A stretch of 64,000 nucleotides of DNA, from the NCBI RefSeq assembly GCF_032854445.1, contig NC_088298.1:23709295-23773294 (forward strand), in the 5' to 3' direction. The notes under the pieces were generated by a model. That model made no database searches, was not told the DNA's origin, and saw nothing but the letters and a program-made list of their open reading frames with translations. How positions within the stretch are numbered: the stretch's first letter is position 1; each line of letters opens with the position of its first letter. The position numbers and the translations under genes are program-made. The stretch comes from Liolophura sinensis (taxonomy: Eukaryota; Mollusca; Polyplacophora; Chitonida; Chitonidae). Shown piece by piece: positions 58,701 to 63,395 of this stretch.

Positions 58701-60829
58701 GGAAACCAGGCAGAACCTTACTATATTACACAGGTGACTCCACTCGAAAACACAAATAATTACTTCAGTATTTAATTAAGTTTGGCAGTGTACTCCAGAA
58801 TATTTCACTTAAGCAATGGCTATCAGGATACTTTTTGGAGGGAACTGGAGAGCTCAGTTACCACTGTCACATGATTTAAACCACTGTCAGTCGTCTGGTT
58901 TGTGTAACCAAACCGGAGAAGTGTAACCAAACCTGTCAGTCAGTCGTCTGGTTTGCGTAACCAAATCTGACAAAGCACATGATTTCAAGCTGTAGCAAAA
59001 CCAGCAGTAGCTGGATTTAAATGTGACAACCTTGTAATTAGTCAATGTAACTAGTCCACGACCAGTTGATTGTGACAAAAGCAATGCTTTACCCAAATGG
59101 CCCAGCAAAGGGTCCTATTTATTTGTTTATTTACTTGATTGGTGTTTTACGCTGTACTCAAGAATATTTCACTTATACGACGGCGGCCAGCATTATGGTG
59201 GGACGAAAGTGGGCAGAGCCCGGGGGAAACCCACAACCATCCACAGGTTGGACTTGAACTCACAGCGGCCAAAGGGTTCTAACCCTTGATAAACACATTA
59301 TATATGTTAGGGGTTTGACCATGTACATATACTGTGGCAGAGTCCATATGACAATGAGTCATCAGGTGTGTGTACATATACTGTGGCTGTGAGTCCATAT
59401 GACAATGAGTCATCATCAGGTGTGTGTACATATACTGTGGCTGTGAGTCCATATGACAATGAGTCATCAAGTGTGTGTACATGTACTGTGGCAGAGTCCA
59501 TATGACAATGAGTCATCATCAGGTGTGTGTACATATACTGTGGCTGTGAGTCCATATGACAATGAGTCATCAAGTGTGTGTACATGTACTGTGGCTGTGA
59601 GTCCATATGACAATGAGTCATCAAGTGTGTGTACATATACTGTGGCTGTGAGTCCATATGACAATGAGTCATCAAGTGTGTGTACATGTACTGTGGCTGT
59701 GAGTCCATATGACAATGAGTCATCATCAGGTGTGTGTACATATACTGTGGCTGTGAGTCCATATGACAATGAGTCATCATCAGGTGTGTGTACATATACT
59801 GTGGCTGTGAGTCCATATGACAATGAGTCATCATCAGGTGTGTGTACATATACTGTGGCTGTGAGTCCATATGACAATGAGTCATCATCAGGTGTGTGTA
59901 CATATACTGTGGCTGTGAGTCCATATGGCAATGAGTCATCATCAGGTGTGTGTACATATACTGTGGATGTGAGTCCATATGGCAATGAGTCATCATCAGG
60001 TGTGTGTACATATACTGTGGCTGTGAGTCCATATGGCAATGAGTCATCATCAGGTGTGTGTACATATACTGTGGCTGTGAGTCCATATGACAATGAGTCA
60101 TCATCAGGTGTGTGTACATATACTGTGGCTGTGAGTCCATATGACAATGAGTCATTATCAAGTGTGTGTACATATACTGTGGCTGTGAGTCCATATGACA
60201 ATGAGTCATCATCAGGTGTGTGTACATATACTGTTCCTGTGAGTCCATATGACAATGAGTCATCATCAGGTGTGTGTACATATACTGTGGCTGTGAGTCC
60301 ATATGACAATGAGTCATCATCAGGTGTGTGTACATACACTGTGGCAGAGTCCATATGACAATGAGTCATCATCAGGTGTGTGTACATATACTGTGGCTGT
60401 GAGTCCATATGACAATGAGTCATTATCAAGTGTGTGTACATCTACTGTGGCAGAGTCCATATGACAATGAGTCATCATCAGGTGTGTGTACATATACTGT
60501 GGCTGTGAGTCCATGATGCAGAGGGCACCAGACATGACACATTATACTGACACCGGGTCAACCAGTTATATTTCCTTGCTCTAACCCCTGAGAAGTGAGC
60601 ATCAAGTGAGGCAGCCATGAGTACCATTTTTAAAGTCTTTGGTATGACCCGACCCAGGAACACCTTATAACCCACAGTTTTGTTGGCGTGGAAGTTAAAA
60701 TTCACCTGGTGGATATAACAATGTCACATGATCTCCTGTGTTCAGACGTCCCTTCTCCATCAGCATACAGCCAATCCGCTCGGCTTTCTTGTGGAGTTGG
60801 GAACATGTCATCGTGATGAATGGCTGTCC
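31513..60829 (-). CDS. DIP2: DIP2 orthologue, 3' half of gene (13 exons, partial at 5' end)
   Basis: Disco-interacting protein 2. The family has an N-terminal DMAP1-binding region and two tandem adenylate-forming (ANL/FAAL-like) domains, and is linked to diacylglycerol metabolism and to neuronal development. The exons join as 60829-60706, 58380-58339, 57446-57307, 56350-56189, 55367-55237, 54286-54195, 52906-52830, 51731-51561, 50832-50713, 50523-50449, 44955-44781, 44286-44163 and 31765-31513. The sum is 1686 nt, in frame throughout, giving 561 residues and a TGA stop. Family landmarks in order are GDHVTLLYPPG (about residue 31), PVTVRPPH (about 59), the P-loop-like segment LDFSVSTTGMLAGVKMSH across two exons (about 142-159), AVSTSFGCRV, DSHLGEVWVNSPHNATGYY, ARTGFLGFIRRTEL, GSLDETVMLRGMRYHPIDIE, and the C-terminal PINSRGEKQRMHLRDGF ending DPIYVAYNM. 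The assignment rests on recalled similarity to animal DIP2A/B/C; the upstream exons are outside the window. Confidence 0.95.
31766..33697 (-). other. DIP2 last intron, 3' part; dispersed repeat D copy 3 and SINE scraps
   Basis: Intron sequence. Repeat D copy 3 (GACGTTCCAGGTTAATAATC, GGCCAATTCCCAAAACGACG) is at 32098-32185. A SINE-C-like piece (CAGTTACCTGGCAGAGAT) is near 33217, and a SINE-A 3' piece (CCCACCACAATGCCGGACGC, AAGTGAAACCTTCCTGAGTA) is at 33598-33672. No exon recognised. Confidence 0.6.
33698..33785 (+). repeat. Dispersed repeat D, copy 4
   Basis: GACCATCATGAACATTCCAG, AAGACCAATTTCCAAAACGA and CATTCAACTCAAACCACTGA. It aligns with the copies at 2003 and 32098. Confidence 0.65.
33945..37060 (+). 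repeat. Large minisatellite, 60-bp unit, about 45 copies, interrupted by a SINE
   Basis: Unit: CTGCTCTATCTATATGTCCA, GTGTAACTGGCCCAGTCAAA, CAAAACTTCAGTCAATAACA. A second 61-bp variant has GGCC(A/G)GTGTGGG(T/C)TGG in place of TCCAGTGTAACTGG. The two types form blocks: runs of six or seven AACTGG units bounded by GGGTTGG units at about 34250, 34680-34860, 35280 and 35700-36060. Edge copies (33945-34140, 36430-36660, 36920-37060) are diverged. Because 60 is divisible by 3, both strands show frames of about 150-175 residues; I regard these as non-coding. The array lies in the last DIP2 intron. Confidence 0.97.
36667..36919 (-). mobile_element. SINE-A, full length, inserted in the 60-bp array
   Basis: Tail TTTATTTATTTGATTGGTGT, CCAGCATTCTGGTGGCCATT, GCAGAGCCCGGGGGAAACCC, GGAGAGGAAGTCAGTTTGAA, head GCTAACCAACTGAACCACGG. 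A likely target-site duplication is CATAGCTCAATCTA (36653-36666) against CATAGTTCTATCTA (36920-36933), both derived from array sequence. The insertion therefore post-dates the array edge. Confidence 0.93.
37205..37505 (-). mobile_element. SINE-A with about 60-bp internal insertion
   Basis: TGATTGGTGTTTTACTCTGT, CAGCCAGTATTATGGTGGGA, GGAAACCCATGACCATCTGA. Foreign sequence (GAATGACTGAATGATTATGG ... GACTTACACC) follows, and the SINE resumes at GAGAGGAAGCTAGCATGAGC, GGACTTGAACTCATAACGAC, to CAGTGCTGGCATGCT. Confidence 0.88.
37506..38381 (-). other. DIP2 last intron, no feature seen
   Basis: Unique-looking intronic sequence. The plus frame at 37487-37711 has no recognised domain. Confidence 0.5.
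38382..39050 (+). repeat. Minisatellite, 30-bp unit, about 22 copies, with higher-order repeat
   Basis: Unit: ATTGGTGGTTTACAATAAAC followed by TCATGTCACG. Variants have ACTAAC/AATAAAC and TCACG/TTGTG. The distinctive pair CATGTAGCCATTGGTCG then CTAATTCAGGTCACGACTGG occurs at about 38384 and again at about 38624. The 240-bp spacing is exactly 8 units, so the array shows a duplicated block. Confidence 0.96.
39051..41097 (-). other. DIP2 last intron, no feature seen
   Basis: No exon or repeat recognised. A short GTCGGTCAGTCAGTCAGTTGG run lies near 40299. Confidence 0.5.
41098..41705 (+). repeat. G-rich minisatellite, 22-bp unit, about 27 copies
   Basis: Unit: GAGGGGTAGGGGACAGAGGC followed by TT, with CCT/TTT and TTGGGG variants. 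The unit is not a multiple of 3, but no register has a stop on the minus strand. Frames of up to 238 residues therefore read as a 22-residue proline-rich superperiod (SVPYPSSLCPLPLKPLSPTP plus two more). I regard these as non-coding. Confidence 0.96.
41706..41945 (+). repeat. Duplicated flank of the G-rich array
   Basis: AAAAGACCTGAAATAAGAGC, CCGCTCCAGAA and AAAATGTCACTAAGACTTTA (41705-41777) recur as GAAGAGACCTGAAGTAAGAA, CCCACTCCAGA and AAAATGTCACTAAGATTTAT (41846-41897). The second copy is also preceded by one array-like unit (GGTTACAGAGGCCTGAGG), so array edge and flank were duplicated together. Confidence 0.8.
41946..43364 (-). other. DIP2 last intron, no gene seen
   Basis: Intronic sequence. 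Poly-A runs lie at 42711-42750 and 42970-42985. Near 42410-42510 a GTCAC(A/T)T..TTTTCTT / CAGAAAATGTCA motif repeats three times. No exon recognised. Confidence 0.5.
43365..43855 (+). repeat. Minisatellite, 17-bp unit, about 28 copies
   Basis: Unit TGATGCCTGATAATGTC, with GCGGG, GCAGG and ACAAG replacing GCCTG in a patterned order. Minus frames read a 17-residue superperiod (such as RHYPASDIIRHQTLSGI) and look coding but are not. The array is about 300 nt inside the last intron, downstream of exon 44163-44286. Confidence 0.95.
44163..44286 (-). CDS. DIP2: DIP2 exon (visible exon 12)
   Basis: Acceptor GATTGGCAG|AGCGCC, donor GCGAAAG|GTAAGC. A split glutamate is followed by RHDAIFIVGSLDETVMLRGM and RYHPIDIETSVQRSHRKICE. 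GSLDET...RGMRYHPIDIE is one of the most conserved DIP2 blocks and corresponds to the hinge and start of the C-terminal subdomain. The downstream intron is 12.4 kb. Confidence 0.96.
44781..44955 (-). CDS. DIP2: DIP2 exon (visible exon 11)
   Basis: Acceptor CTCACTAG|GTCTGG, donor GACGGAG|GTAAGA. It encodes VWVNSPHNATGYYSIYGDES, then a segment with DHFDARLATGDIQVSYARTG and FLGFIRRTELTQSDG. The Y-x-R-T-G-x-L-G-F stretch is the A8-like motif of FAAL-type adenylate-forming domains. A 5.5-kb intron separates it from the preceding exon. Confidence 0.96.
44956..45343 (-). other. DIP2 intron, no feature seen
   Basis: Intron 44956-50448 begins here in window order. A short TATATATTATATATA run lies near 45057. 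No coding feature. Confidence 0.5.
45344..45630 (-). repeat. Tandem array made of SINE-A tail fragments, 70-bp unit, four copies
   Basis: Each unit reads GAAATGTTTATTTGATTGGT, GTTTTACACCACATACAACA, GCGGCCAGCATTATGGTGGG, AGGAAAGCAT. This is the SINE-A 3' end with the CAAGAATATTTCACTTA segment deleted, joined head to tail at 70-bp spacing (about 45344, 45414, 45484, 45554). Confidence 0.92.
45631..46062 (-). other. DIP2 intron, no feature seen
   Basis: AT-rich intronic sequence with no repeat or exon recognised. Confidence 0.5.
46063..46345 (+). mobile_element. SINE-A, full length
   Basis: A box CCTCCATGGCTCAGTCGGTT, B box GTGAGTTCAAGTCCAGCTCA, then CCTCTCCGGCCGTATGTAGG, GGTTTCCTCCCACCATAATG, TCGAGTATGGCATAAAACAC and an AAATAAATGAATAAATAAAT tail. 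It is the best plus-strand full-length copy in the window. Confidence 0.95.
46346..47208 (-). other. DIP2 intron; unassigned open frame at 46438-46731
   Basis: A 97-residue minus-strand frame (46731-46438) contains GIIMAKVRMSPVLLKVKQKI and HGSVNKPVAMFAKVNVVEL. I do not recognise it, it does not fit DIP2 (the flanking exons join without it), and no splice sites were assigned. Rest: no feature. Confidence 0.35.
47209..47307 (+). repeat. 46-bp tandem duplication
   Basis: AAGCAACC(A/G)GGGCCCAGG, ACAATACAGGGAGAGGGTAA and TGTCCCTA occur twice at exactly 46 bp (47209, 47255), with a third start at 47301. Confidence 0.92.
47308..49269 (-). other. DIP2 intron, little structure; SINE-A tail scrap at 48603-48645
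   Basis: ATATTCTTGAGTATGGCGTA followed by AAACTCCAATGAGATAAATA at 48606 is a SINE-A 3' remnant. A C-rich run is at about 47586-47606. The 136-residue minus frame at 48382-48792 includes this SINE piece and has no recognised domain. Confidence 0.5.
49278..49360 (+). repeat. Short tandem, about 19-bp unit, four copies
   Basis: Units such as CAACGTCCACCCCACGTGT and CAATGTCCACCCCATGTGT, degenerating at the right end. Confidence 0.8.
49361..50448 (-). other. DIP2 intron; unexplained GC-richer open segment at about 49995-50372
   Basis: This segment is open on both strands (125 residues minus at 50372-49995, 97 residues plus at 50047-50340) and is visibly less AT-rich than its surroundings. The flanking DIP2 exons join without it. 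I do not recognise either translation. It could be an old retrocopy or repeat, or chance. Confidence 0.3.
50449..50523 (-). CDS. DIP2: DIP2 exon (visible exon 10)
   Basis: Acceptor TCTCTGCAG|TTGCTA, donor GGAGAG|GTGAGT, 25 codons, phase 0. It encodes LLPGVKVVIANPDTKGQ, then CADSHLGE. LPGVKV.I..P.TKG...DSHLGE is conserved in the family. The intron to the preceding exon is only 189 bp (50524-50712). Confidence 0.95.
50600..50702 (+). repeat. Dispersed repeat E, copy 3 (3' half)
   Basis: CCCCAAGCACCATGGCTTCA, CTGAATTAGATAAAACAAAT, GCAGTGATGTTAATCACAAC and GGCCTAGAATTACTCATAGC align with the copies at 16528 and 20211. It occupies more than half of a 189-bp DIP2 intron and ends about 10 bp from a donor site. 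Confidence 0.7.
50713..50832 (-). CDS. DIP2: DIP2 exon (visible exon 9)
   Basis: Acceptor TGTCCAG|GGTGCT, donor GGCAAG|GTAGGT, 40 codons, phase 0. It encodes GASSPEPTTVYVDMRALR, then NDRVTLVEKGSPHSL and CLMESGK. The PTTVYVDMRALR.DRV.LVE.GSPHSL pattern is diagnostic of DIP2. The donor lies about 10 bp from the end of a dispersed repeat copy in the short downstream intron. Confidence 0.95.
51028..51460 (-). mobile_element. SINE-A split by a minisatellite expansion
   Basis: The tail TTTATTTATTTGGTTGATTA and ACTCAAGAATATTTCACTTA at 51028-51079 are separated from GGCCAGTATAATGGTTGGAG, CTGGAAGACCTTCTCATGTA and GACCAGAGAGGATGTCATGC (51341-51440). The roughly 260 bp between are (GA)GGTGTACCT-type repeats. 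The head is lost. Confidence 0.85.
51095..51328 (+). repeat. Minisatellite, 11-bp unit (GGTGTACCTGA)
   Basis: Six or so regular 11-bp copies at 51254-51325 (GGTGTACCTGA, GGTGTACCCGA, GGTGTACCTGG, GGCGTACCTTG). Older diverged copies lie on the left (51095-51200). It sits inside a SINE-A copy. Confidence 0.88.
51561..51731 (-). CDS. DIP2: DIP2 exon (visible exon 8)
   Basis: Acceptor GTTTCCAG|TCAAGA, donor CTGCAG|GTATGA, phase 0 at both ends, 57 codons. It encodes SRGVNLGCVRTCCVIAEERP, then a segment with SFTKLFANLGLSPRAVSTSF and GCRVNVAIGLQ. The A-V-S-T-x-F-G stretch occupies the place of the A5 motif of adenylate-forming enzymes. Confidence 0.96.
52139..52829 (-). repeat. Minisatellite, about 58-bp unit, 12 copies, starting at a DIP2 splice donor
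   Basis: On the minus (gene) strand each unit reads (AAAG)GTTTGTATGTTACAC, TGA(C/A)TAACACCTGTATCTC, ACTCA(G/T)GGCTCATTTGAAC. The first copy begins with the genuine 5' splice site of exon 52830-52906 (AAAG|GTTTGTAGG). The later copies keep AAAG|GTTTGTAT or AAGG|GTTTGTAT. Plus-strand TACAAACC or close variants can be counted 12 times, including the real donor. Confidence 0.93.
52830..52906 (-). CDS. DIP2: DIP2 exon (visible exon 7), donor at edge of a minisatellite
   Basis: Acceptor CCCCTAG|TGCGGG, donor ATTAAAG|GTTTGTAGG. It encodes RDTFCSYGVMELCTRGLG, then TSTLTLK. TFCSY.VMELCT.GLG is a DIP2 signature. The donor is unusual: GTTTGT is a weaker consensus than GTAAGT, and the same sequence recurs about every 58 bp through the next 690 bp of intron (see the repeat at 52139). 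Confidence 0.93.
53015..53246 (-). mobile_element. SINE-A, near full length
   Basis: TTTAAGCCGTACTCAAGGAT, GCGGCCAGCATTATGGTAGG, CCGCAGGTTGCTGACAGACC, AGAGAGGAAGACAGCATAAG. Part of the B box (GACTTGAACTCACAGC) is deleted. The head is CCAAACCACTTGGCTACTGA followed by GGCCCC. Confidence 0.9.
53250..53490 (-). mobile_element. SINE-C, near full length
   Basis: Reverse orientation: GTTCATTTATATAATGGTAG, GTGGGGAAAACCGGTGTGCC, CTTTGGCAAGATACAAAACT, then GTAGGGATTGAACCCTCATC (B-box-like, reversed). It lies directly next to the SINE-A copy. A diverged third relative may be at 53620-53700. Confidence 0.6.
53491..54194 (-). other. DIP2 intron, no feature seen
   Basis: AT-rich intron between exons 54195-54286 and 52830-52906. 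A faint SINE-C-like piece (CAGGTTTACGGGTGGAGAAA) is at about 53630. Confidence 0.5.
54195..54286 (-). CDS. DIP2: DIP2 exon (visible exon 6)
   Basis: Acceptor CTTGCAG|TATTTT, donor TATAAAG|GTAAGG. It encodes IFSGHHSILIAPSEVELNP, then AVWLSAVSQYK, with a split valine at the 3' edge. It corresponds to the family stretch YSGH.S.LI.P.E.......WLS.V.QYK, visible residues about 201-230. Confidence 0.94.
54450..54720 (-). mobile_element. SINE-A, full length
   Basis: TGCCTTACTCAAGAATATTT, GCTAGCATTATGGTGGAAGG, GTTGCTGGCAGACCTTCCCA, AGCATGAGCTGGACTTGAAC, head CCTCGGCCACAGAGGCCTGG. A 17-bp GGCCAGGCTCACCATGG insert follows CGTATTGGT. Confidence 0.92.
54955..55100 (-). mobile_element. SINE-A, 3' fragment
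   Basis: TATTTGATTGGTTTTTTTGG, GTACTCAAGAATATTTCACT, GCGGCCAGCATTATGGTGGA, AATCAGGCAGAACGCAGGGA, then decay near CAGACCTTCTCATGTA. Confidence 0.88.
55237..55367 (-). CDS. DIP2: DIP2 exon (visible exon 5)
   Basis: Acceptor TAATCTGCAG|ATGTCG, donor CTGAGCAG|GTAAGA. It encodes MSHAAATALCRSQKLQCEL, then YPSRDVALCLDPYSGLGLVL and WCLS plus a split serine. The exon begins with ATG, but this is an internal methionine (GVK|MSH), not a start. LQCELYPSR and CLDPYSGLG are strong DIP2 signatures. Confidence 0.96.
55465..55672 (-). mobile_element. SINE-A, diverged near-full copy
   Basis: CACTGACACGATGGTGGCCA, GGATTATGGTGGGAGAAATC, CACGACCATCTGCAGGTTGC, GTACAAACAGAGAGGACGAC. The head is CCCACTTGACCACGGAGGCT, and the B box region is deleted. 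Confidence 0.88.
55715..55945 (-). mobile_element. SINE-A, near full length
   Basis: TTTGTGTTTTACGCCATACT, CAGCCAGCATTGCGGTGGGA, GGTTGCTGACAGACTTTCAC, GGAAGCCAGCATGAGCTGGA, CTTGAACTCACAGGTGAG, CTGTGCTAGCGTGCTAACCC. It lies 43 bp from the previous SINE-A in the same orientation. Confidence 0.92.
56189..56350 (-). CDS. DIP2: DIP2 exon (visible exon 4)
   Basis: Acceptor CCTTTTCAG|GATGCA, donor GGGGTCAAG|GTGAGG, phase 0 at both ends, 54 codons. It encodes WPTILDTDDLPKKK, then APTPEMICYLDFSVSTTG and MLAGVK. The last part corresponds to the adenylate-forming P-loop motif (core A3). In DIP2 this is S-V-S-T-T-G rather than the usual S-G-S-T-G, as I recall for the animal family. Confidence 0.96.
56351..56900 (-). 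other. DIP2 intron, no feature seen
   Basis: Intron between exons 57307-57446 and 56189-56350, part before the 20-bp tandem. No repeat or coding signal recognised. Confidence 0.5.
56901..57004 (+). repeat. Minisatellite, 20-bp unit, five copies
   Basis: Units AGGCGCTTCTAAATTACTGC, AGGCGCTTCTAACTTACTGT and ATGCGCTTCTAAATGACTGC lie on an exact 20-bp lattice. Confidence 0.92.
57307..57446 (-). CDS. DIP2: DIP2 exon (visible exon 3)
   Basis: Acceptor CGTTCTAG|GCATGG, donor AAAACAAAG|GTACAG. It encodes GMVPVTVRPPHQQN, then a segment with LPTVKMIVEVSKS, and ends GKLLKTK. The PVTVRPPH stretch and the TLPTVKMIVEVSKS stretch are typical of DIP2 proteins. Visible residues about 56-102. Confidence 0.95.
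57447..58338 (-). other. DIP2 intron, no feature seen
   Basis: Intron between the 42-nt exon and exon 57307-57446. It contains a 17-A run near 58080 and nothing else recognised. Confidence 0.5.
58339..58380 (-). CDS. DIP2: DIP2 exon (visible exon 2), 42 nt
   Basis: A very small exon with acceptor TTTTCAG|GTGTTG and donor TATGTGG|GTATGT. It completes the glycine of YPPG and encodes VDLICSFYGCLYV, the conserved helix found in DIP2 after YPPG. Phases 1 in and 1 out match the neighbouring exons. The protein is continuous only if this 42-nt exon is included, and skipping it would be in frame with loss of 14 residues. Confidence 0.93.
58620..58855 (-). mobile_element. Two SINE-A 3' fragments
   Basis: 58620-58725: TTTGTTTGACTTTGTTTTAT, GCTGTACTCAAAGAACATTT, GCAATATGATGGGAGGAAAC. 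58780-58855: GTACTCCAGAATATTTCACT, GCAATGGCTATCAGGATACT, more diverged. Same orientation. Confidence 0.75.
59117..59270 (-). mobile_element. SINE-A, internally deleted
   Basis: TTGTTTATTTACTTGATTGG, GACGGCGGCCAGCATTATGG, GGCAGAGCCCGGGGGAAACC, then CACAGGTTGGACTTGAACTC. The GCTGGCAGACC-to-GAGCTG part is deleted at the repeated GTTG/CTGG. Sequence is close to consensus, so it is probably young. Confidence 0.92.
59313..60513 (+). repeat. Minisatellite, 54-bp unit, about 23 copies
   Basis: Unit: CATCATCAGGTGTGTGTACA, TATACTGTGGCTGTGAGTCC, ATATGACAATGAGT. Shorter variants lack one CAT (51 bp) or have GGCAGAGTCC. The lengths keep frames open, giving spurious proteins of about 300-340 residues on both strands. 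Every unit contains ATGAGTCAT, a match to the AP-1 site TGAGTCA. The array is intronic, about 190 bp from the donor of exon 60706-60829. Confidence 0.97.
60518..60665 (-). mobile_element. SINE-B, 5' fragment
   Basis: Reverse orientation: CACCAGACATGACACATTAT, GACACCGGGTCAACCAG, TTTCCTTGCTCTAACCCCTG, GTACCATTTTTAAAGTCTTT, GGTATGACCCGACCCAGG. It matches the SINE-B body near 13150-13275 and abuts the 54-bp array. Confidence 0.8.
60706..60829 (-). CDS. DIP2: DIP2 exon (visible exon 1 of 13)
   Basis: Visible residues 1-41 plus one base of the next codon. It encodes the start of the second adenylate-forming domain, with CSQLHKKAER, a MEKGRLN segment and GDHVTLLYPP. The donor is CCACCAG|GTGAAT. The acceptor chosen is CAATCAG|GGACAG, whose pyrimidine tract is weak. 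The frame stays open further upstream and reads ILLTNQG, where the two leucines would match the family's LLN..G spacing, so the true 5' edge could lie further upstream. The next upstream exon was not found before 64000. Confidence 0.9.
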
Positions 60830-63110
60830 CTGATTGGTCAACAGAATACATGTTACAACATTTCGAATCCAGAATGCTTGCATAATGACACCAATACTAG
60901 TTCGTGCATGCATGCTTTGCATTATGGGATTTGGAGTGGGGTAAAACCAACATGGCGGTGCTGCAAACTGAAGTGGGATGTCATATTATTTTGCTTTTTA
61001 GACCCAACAAGCTACTCTAAATTTTGTCAGTCTCTCGGTACATAGTATGTCATTCAGGCAACTTTTTGACATTGTACCTTTTCAAGGTAAAGAATACACT
61101 AAAATAAAGTGTATATCAGACAAAATGTCATAAAACAGAATTTAGAATTTTTCCAAACAGCAAAAATGATTTAGGGTTGTCTGTAGTGACCCTGTGGGTA
61201 CCAGTGACGTCACATCTATACGTCTTCCCTCAAACAGTTTGTTGTAACGTCCATTTGCTGAATGTATGCTTAGATATATATGCATTTTGAGCGGTGAAAT
61301 CTAGGACTGTGGCAGACTATTTGGCAAAAACCCGAAGTGATGCCACTGGCCCCTATGTGGTCTGAAATAGCCAACGTAAAATCCAGCTTCAAATTCATTC
61401 CAATACGTGAAAAAAATCCATTACGGGAAAAAAAAAATCCTGAAGAAAATAAATCGAATCATTTTTTCTGGACAATATTTTTTTACCTTTATCCCAGATC
61501 ATCACTTTTCCATCCAAAGATAAAATTACCGTTCGACATTTGACCATTTCACGATACCAGTGAAGACTGTGTGGTTCACTTCTTTGTGTGATTTTCTCAT
61601 GCACTAAATATGCAGACCACACGAAGTCATATCATTCTTTTATCTTTATAGCAGATTATTATGTTTTCTGTTTATTACTGTCACAGCACTCTACAATAAA
61701 AAGTCCTTCCCACTCTCTAAGACAGTTTTGCATTTTGTTTTCTTGACATCTGTACAGAGAAGTCTGTAATTTGTCATCACAGTTTGCGTTCTATATATCC
61801 CATAATGCAATGAGAATTTAGGTATTGACATCATTATGCTACCCACGTATACATATATTATATGGGACAAGCAATATGGTGCTCAGGCGTGTTAGAAACT
61901 GCAAATGTTACAAAAGGAAAGAACAGAATGAAGCAGGCATAAATAAATAAATAAATAAACAAATAAATGCAGCATGAATAACTAAAACAAATGGAAAAGA
62001 AATGGTACGGAGTAGCTAGGACAAAAATCTGCTGCACATAAATTATAAATACATTTATAAGGTACAGAAAGAATTTAAAAAAAAATAATGAAACAAAGGT
62101 GACATAGAAAGAACAAAAAAAAAAAAACAAAAAAAAAAAAATCAATCAAGTTAATAGCTTAACAGAAAACAAAATGGAGGCTGATTTTTTTTAGTTCAAG
62201 TGAGTCACTTTCAGTTAAGACTTCAAGAAAAACAAACCATGCAGCCAAATACCACCATGTAATACCAACAGTCCACACGCAAAGAAATTAAATCCTTACC
62301 ACCAAACCACCACAACATTAGATTCATAAATTAACAACTTATGCTGCTTTAATTAATAATCCAATGCAAGCTTTCCATCTCTATCATTATCCAAAACCTA
62401 CAGCTGAACTGATTTATAAATTTATGACACAATTTAAGACTTTTCAAACAACAATCATATTTATCTAAAAGTAAGGTCAAACAGTTCTTCAGGGGGGGCA
62501 TAGATATGAAATTCAAATGATATAATGATTGACTGTATGGCTAATGGATCTATCATGATAGATTAGCTATTGTAAAATGCAAGTGGGGAATTACATGTAG
62601 ACACAGTGACGTACATTTATATGAATCTTTCAAGCACAGAGGGAATATTTGAAAAGATGCAAAATGGCTGAAGTGTGCATGGCAGAATTAGTGACTGAAC
62701 ATTATTATTTCGACAAAGCAATAAGTCAGGGGACTGGTTGTTCAAAATTGTCCTAACACTTAAATAGTATACTAAATAATGAGGTAAACCTCCTGCCATT
62801 CCATTTGGTCAGTGTACTATTGAACTGCTTCCTGGGTTTTGTTAAAATCGTCAATACACAATATGACTTAATACCATGGTATCAGTTAATGCACTTTTGA
62901 ATAGGGCCATGGATTTCACACTTTTTTTAAACAAATTCTCAATAAATTAACGGAAATAACTTGCTTATTTTAAAACTCTTAACGTCTTGGTAATTTTTAA
63001 AGTTATGTACCTGTTTACAAGAGATTCCTTAACTCCAAGAAAATCTAATTGCTCCTTTTCAATACAAAAACACCCCACATAGCTATTACCTATTGTATAT
63101 CTATGGTAAA
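60830..63110 (-). other. Upstream DIP2 intron, no exon found
   Basis: I looked on the minus strand for the preceding DIP2 exon and did not find it. Contents are AT-rich, with AAATAAATAAATAAATAAAC (61940-61970) and poly-A tracts at 62082-62140. Confidence 0.5.
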
Positions 63111-63114
63111 TGTG

Positions 63115-63182
63115 AACAATAATGTTAATGAATATGAATAATAATGTTAATGAATATGAACAATAATGTTAATGAATAATAA
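63115..63182 (+). repeat. 21-bp tandem, three copies
   Basis: GAACAATAATGTTAATGAATAT repeated at 21-bp spacing, with AAC/AAT variants. Confidence 0.85.
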
Positions 63183-63349
63183 CCATAAAACTGATAATAT
63201 TCATCTAAAAATAATAACAACGATGAAGCTTAACACTTTGATATTAGTATTCAGAATCTGCCCTACCCCAAATCATGCAAAGTTTTTCAAAAGTCTGATA
63301 ATGGCATATTAGACAAGAAACAGACTAAATGTTCATGTACGTTTGTTTG

Positions 63350-63395
63350 ATTTGTCAGGTCACATGACACAGGTAGTTTGTCAGGTCACATGACA
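63350..63395 (+). repeat. Short direct duplication
   Basis: TTTGTCAGGTCACATGACA occurs twice at 24-bp spacing, and each copy holds GTCACATGAC, a partial E-box palindrome (CACATG). Confidence 0.8.

Noticed and set aside
59307-60441. Open frames of 301-342 residues in the 54-bp array
   Set aside because: Pure tandem-repeat translation (such as MYTHLMMTHCHMDSQPQY repeated), open on both strands, within an intron.
60830-60922. Extension of the first visible DIP2 exon upstream (ILLTNQG before GQPFIT)
   Set aside because: The two leucines match family spacing, but the residues further upstream do not resemble DIP2, and CAG|GG gives a workable acceptor. Kept as an uncertainty in the exon entry.
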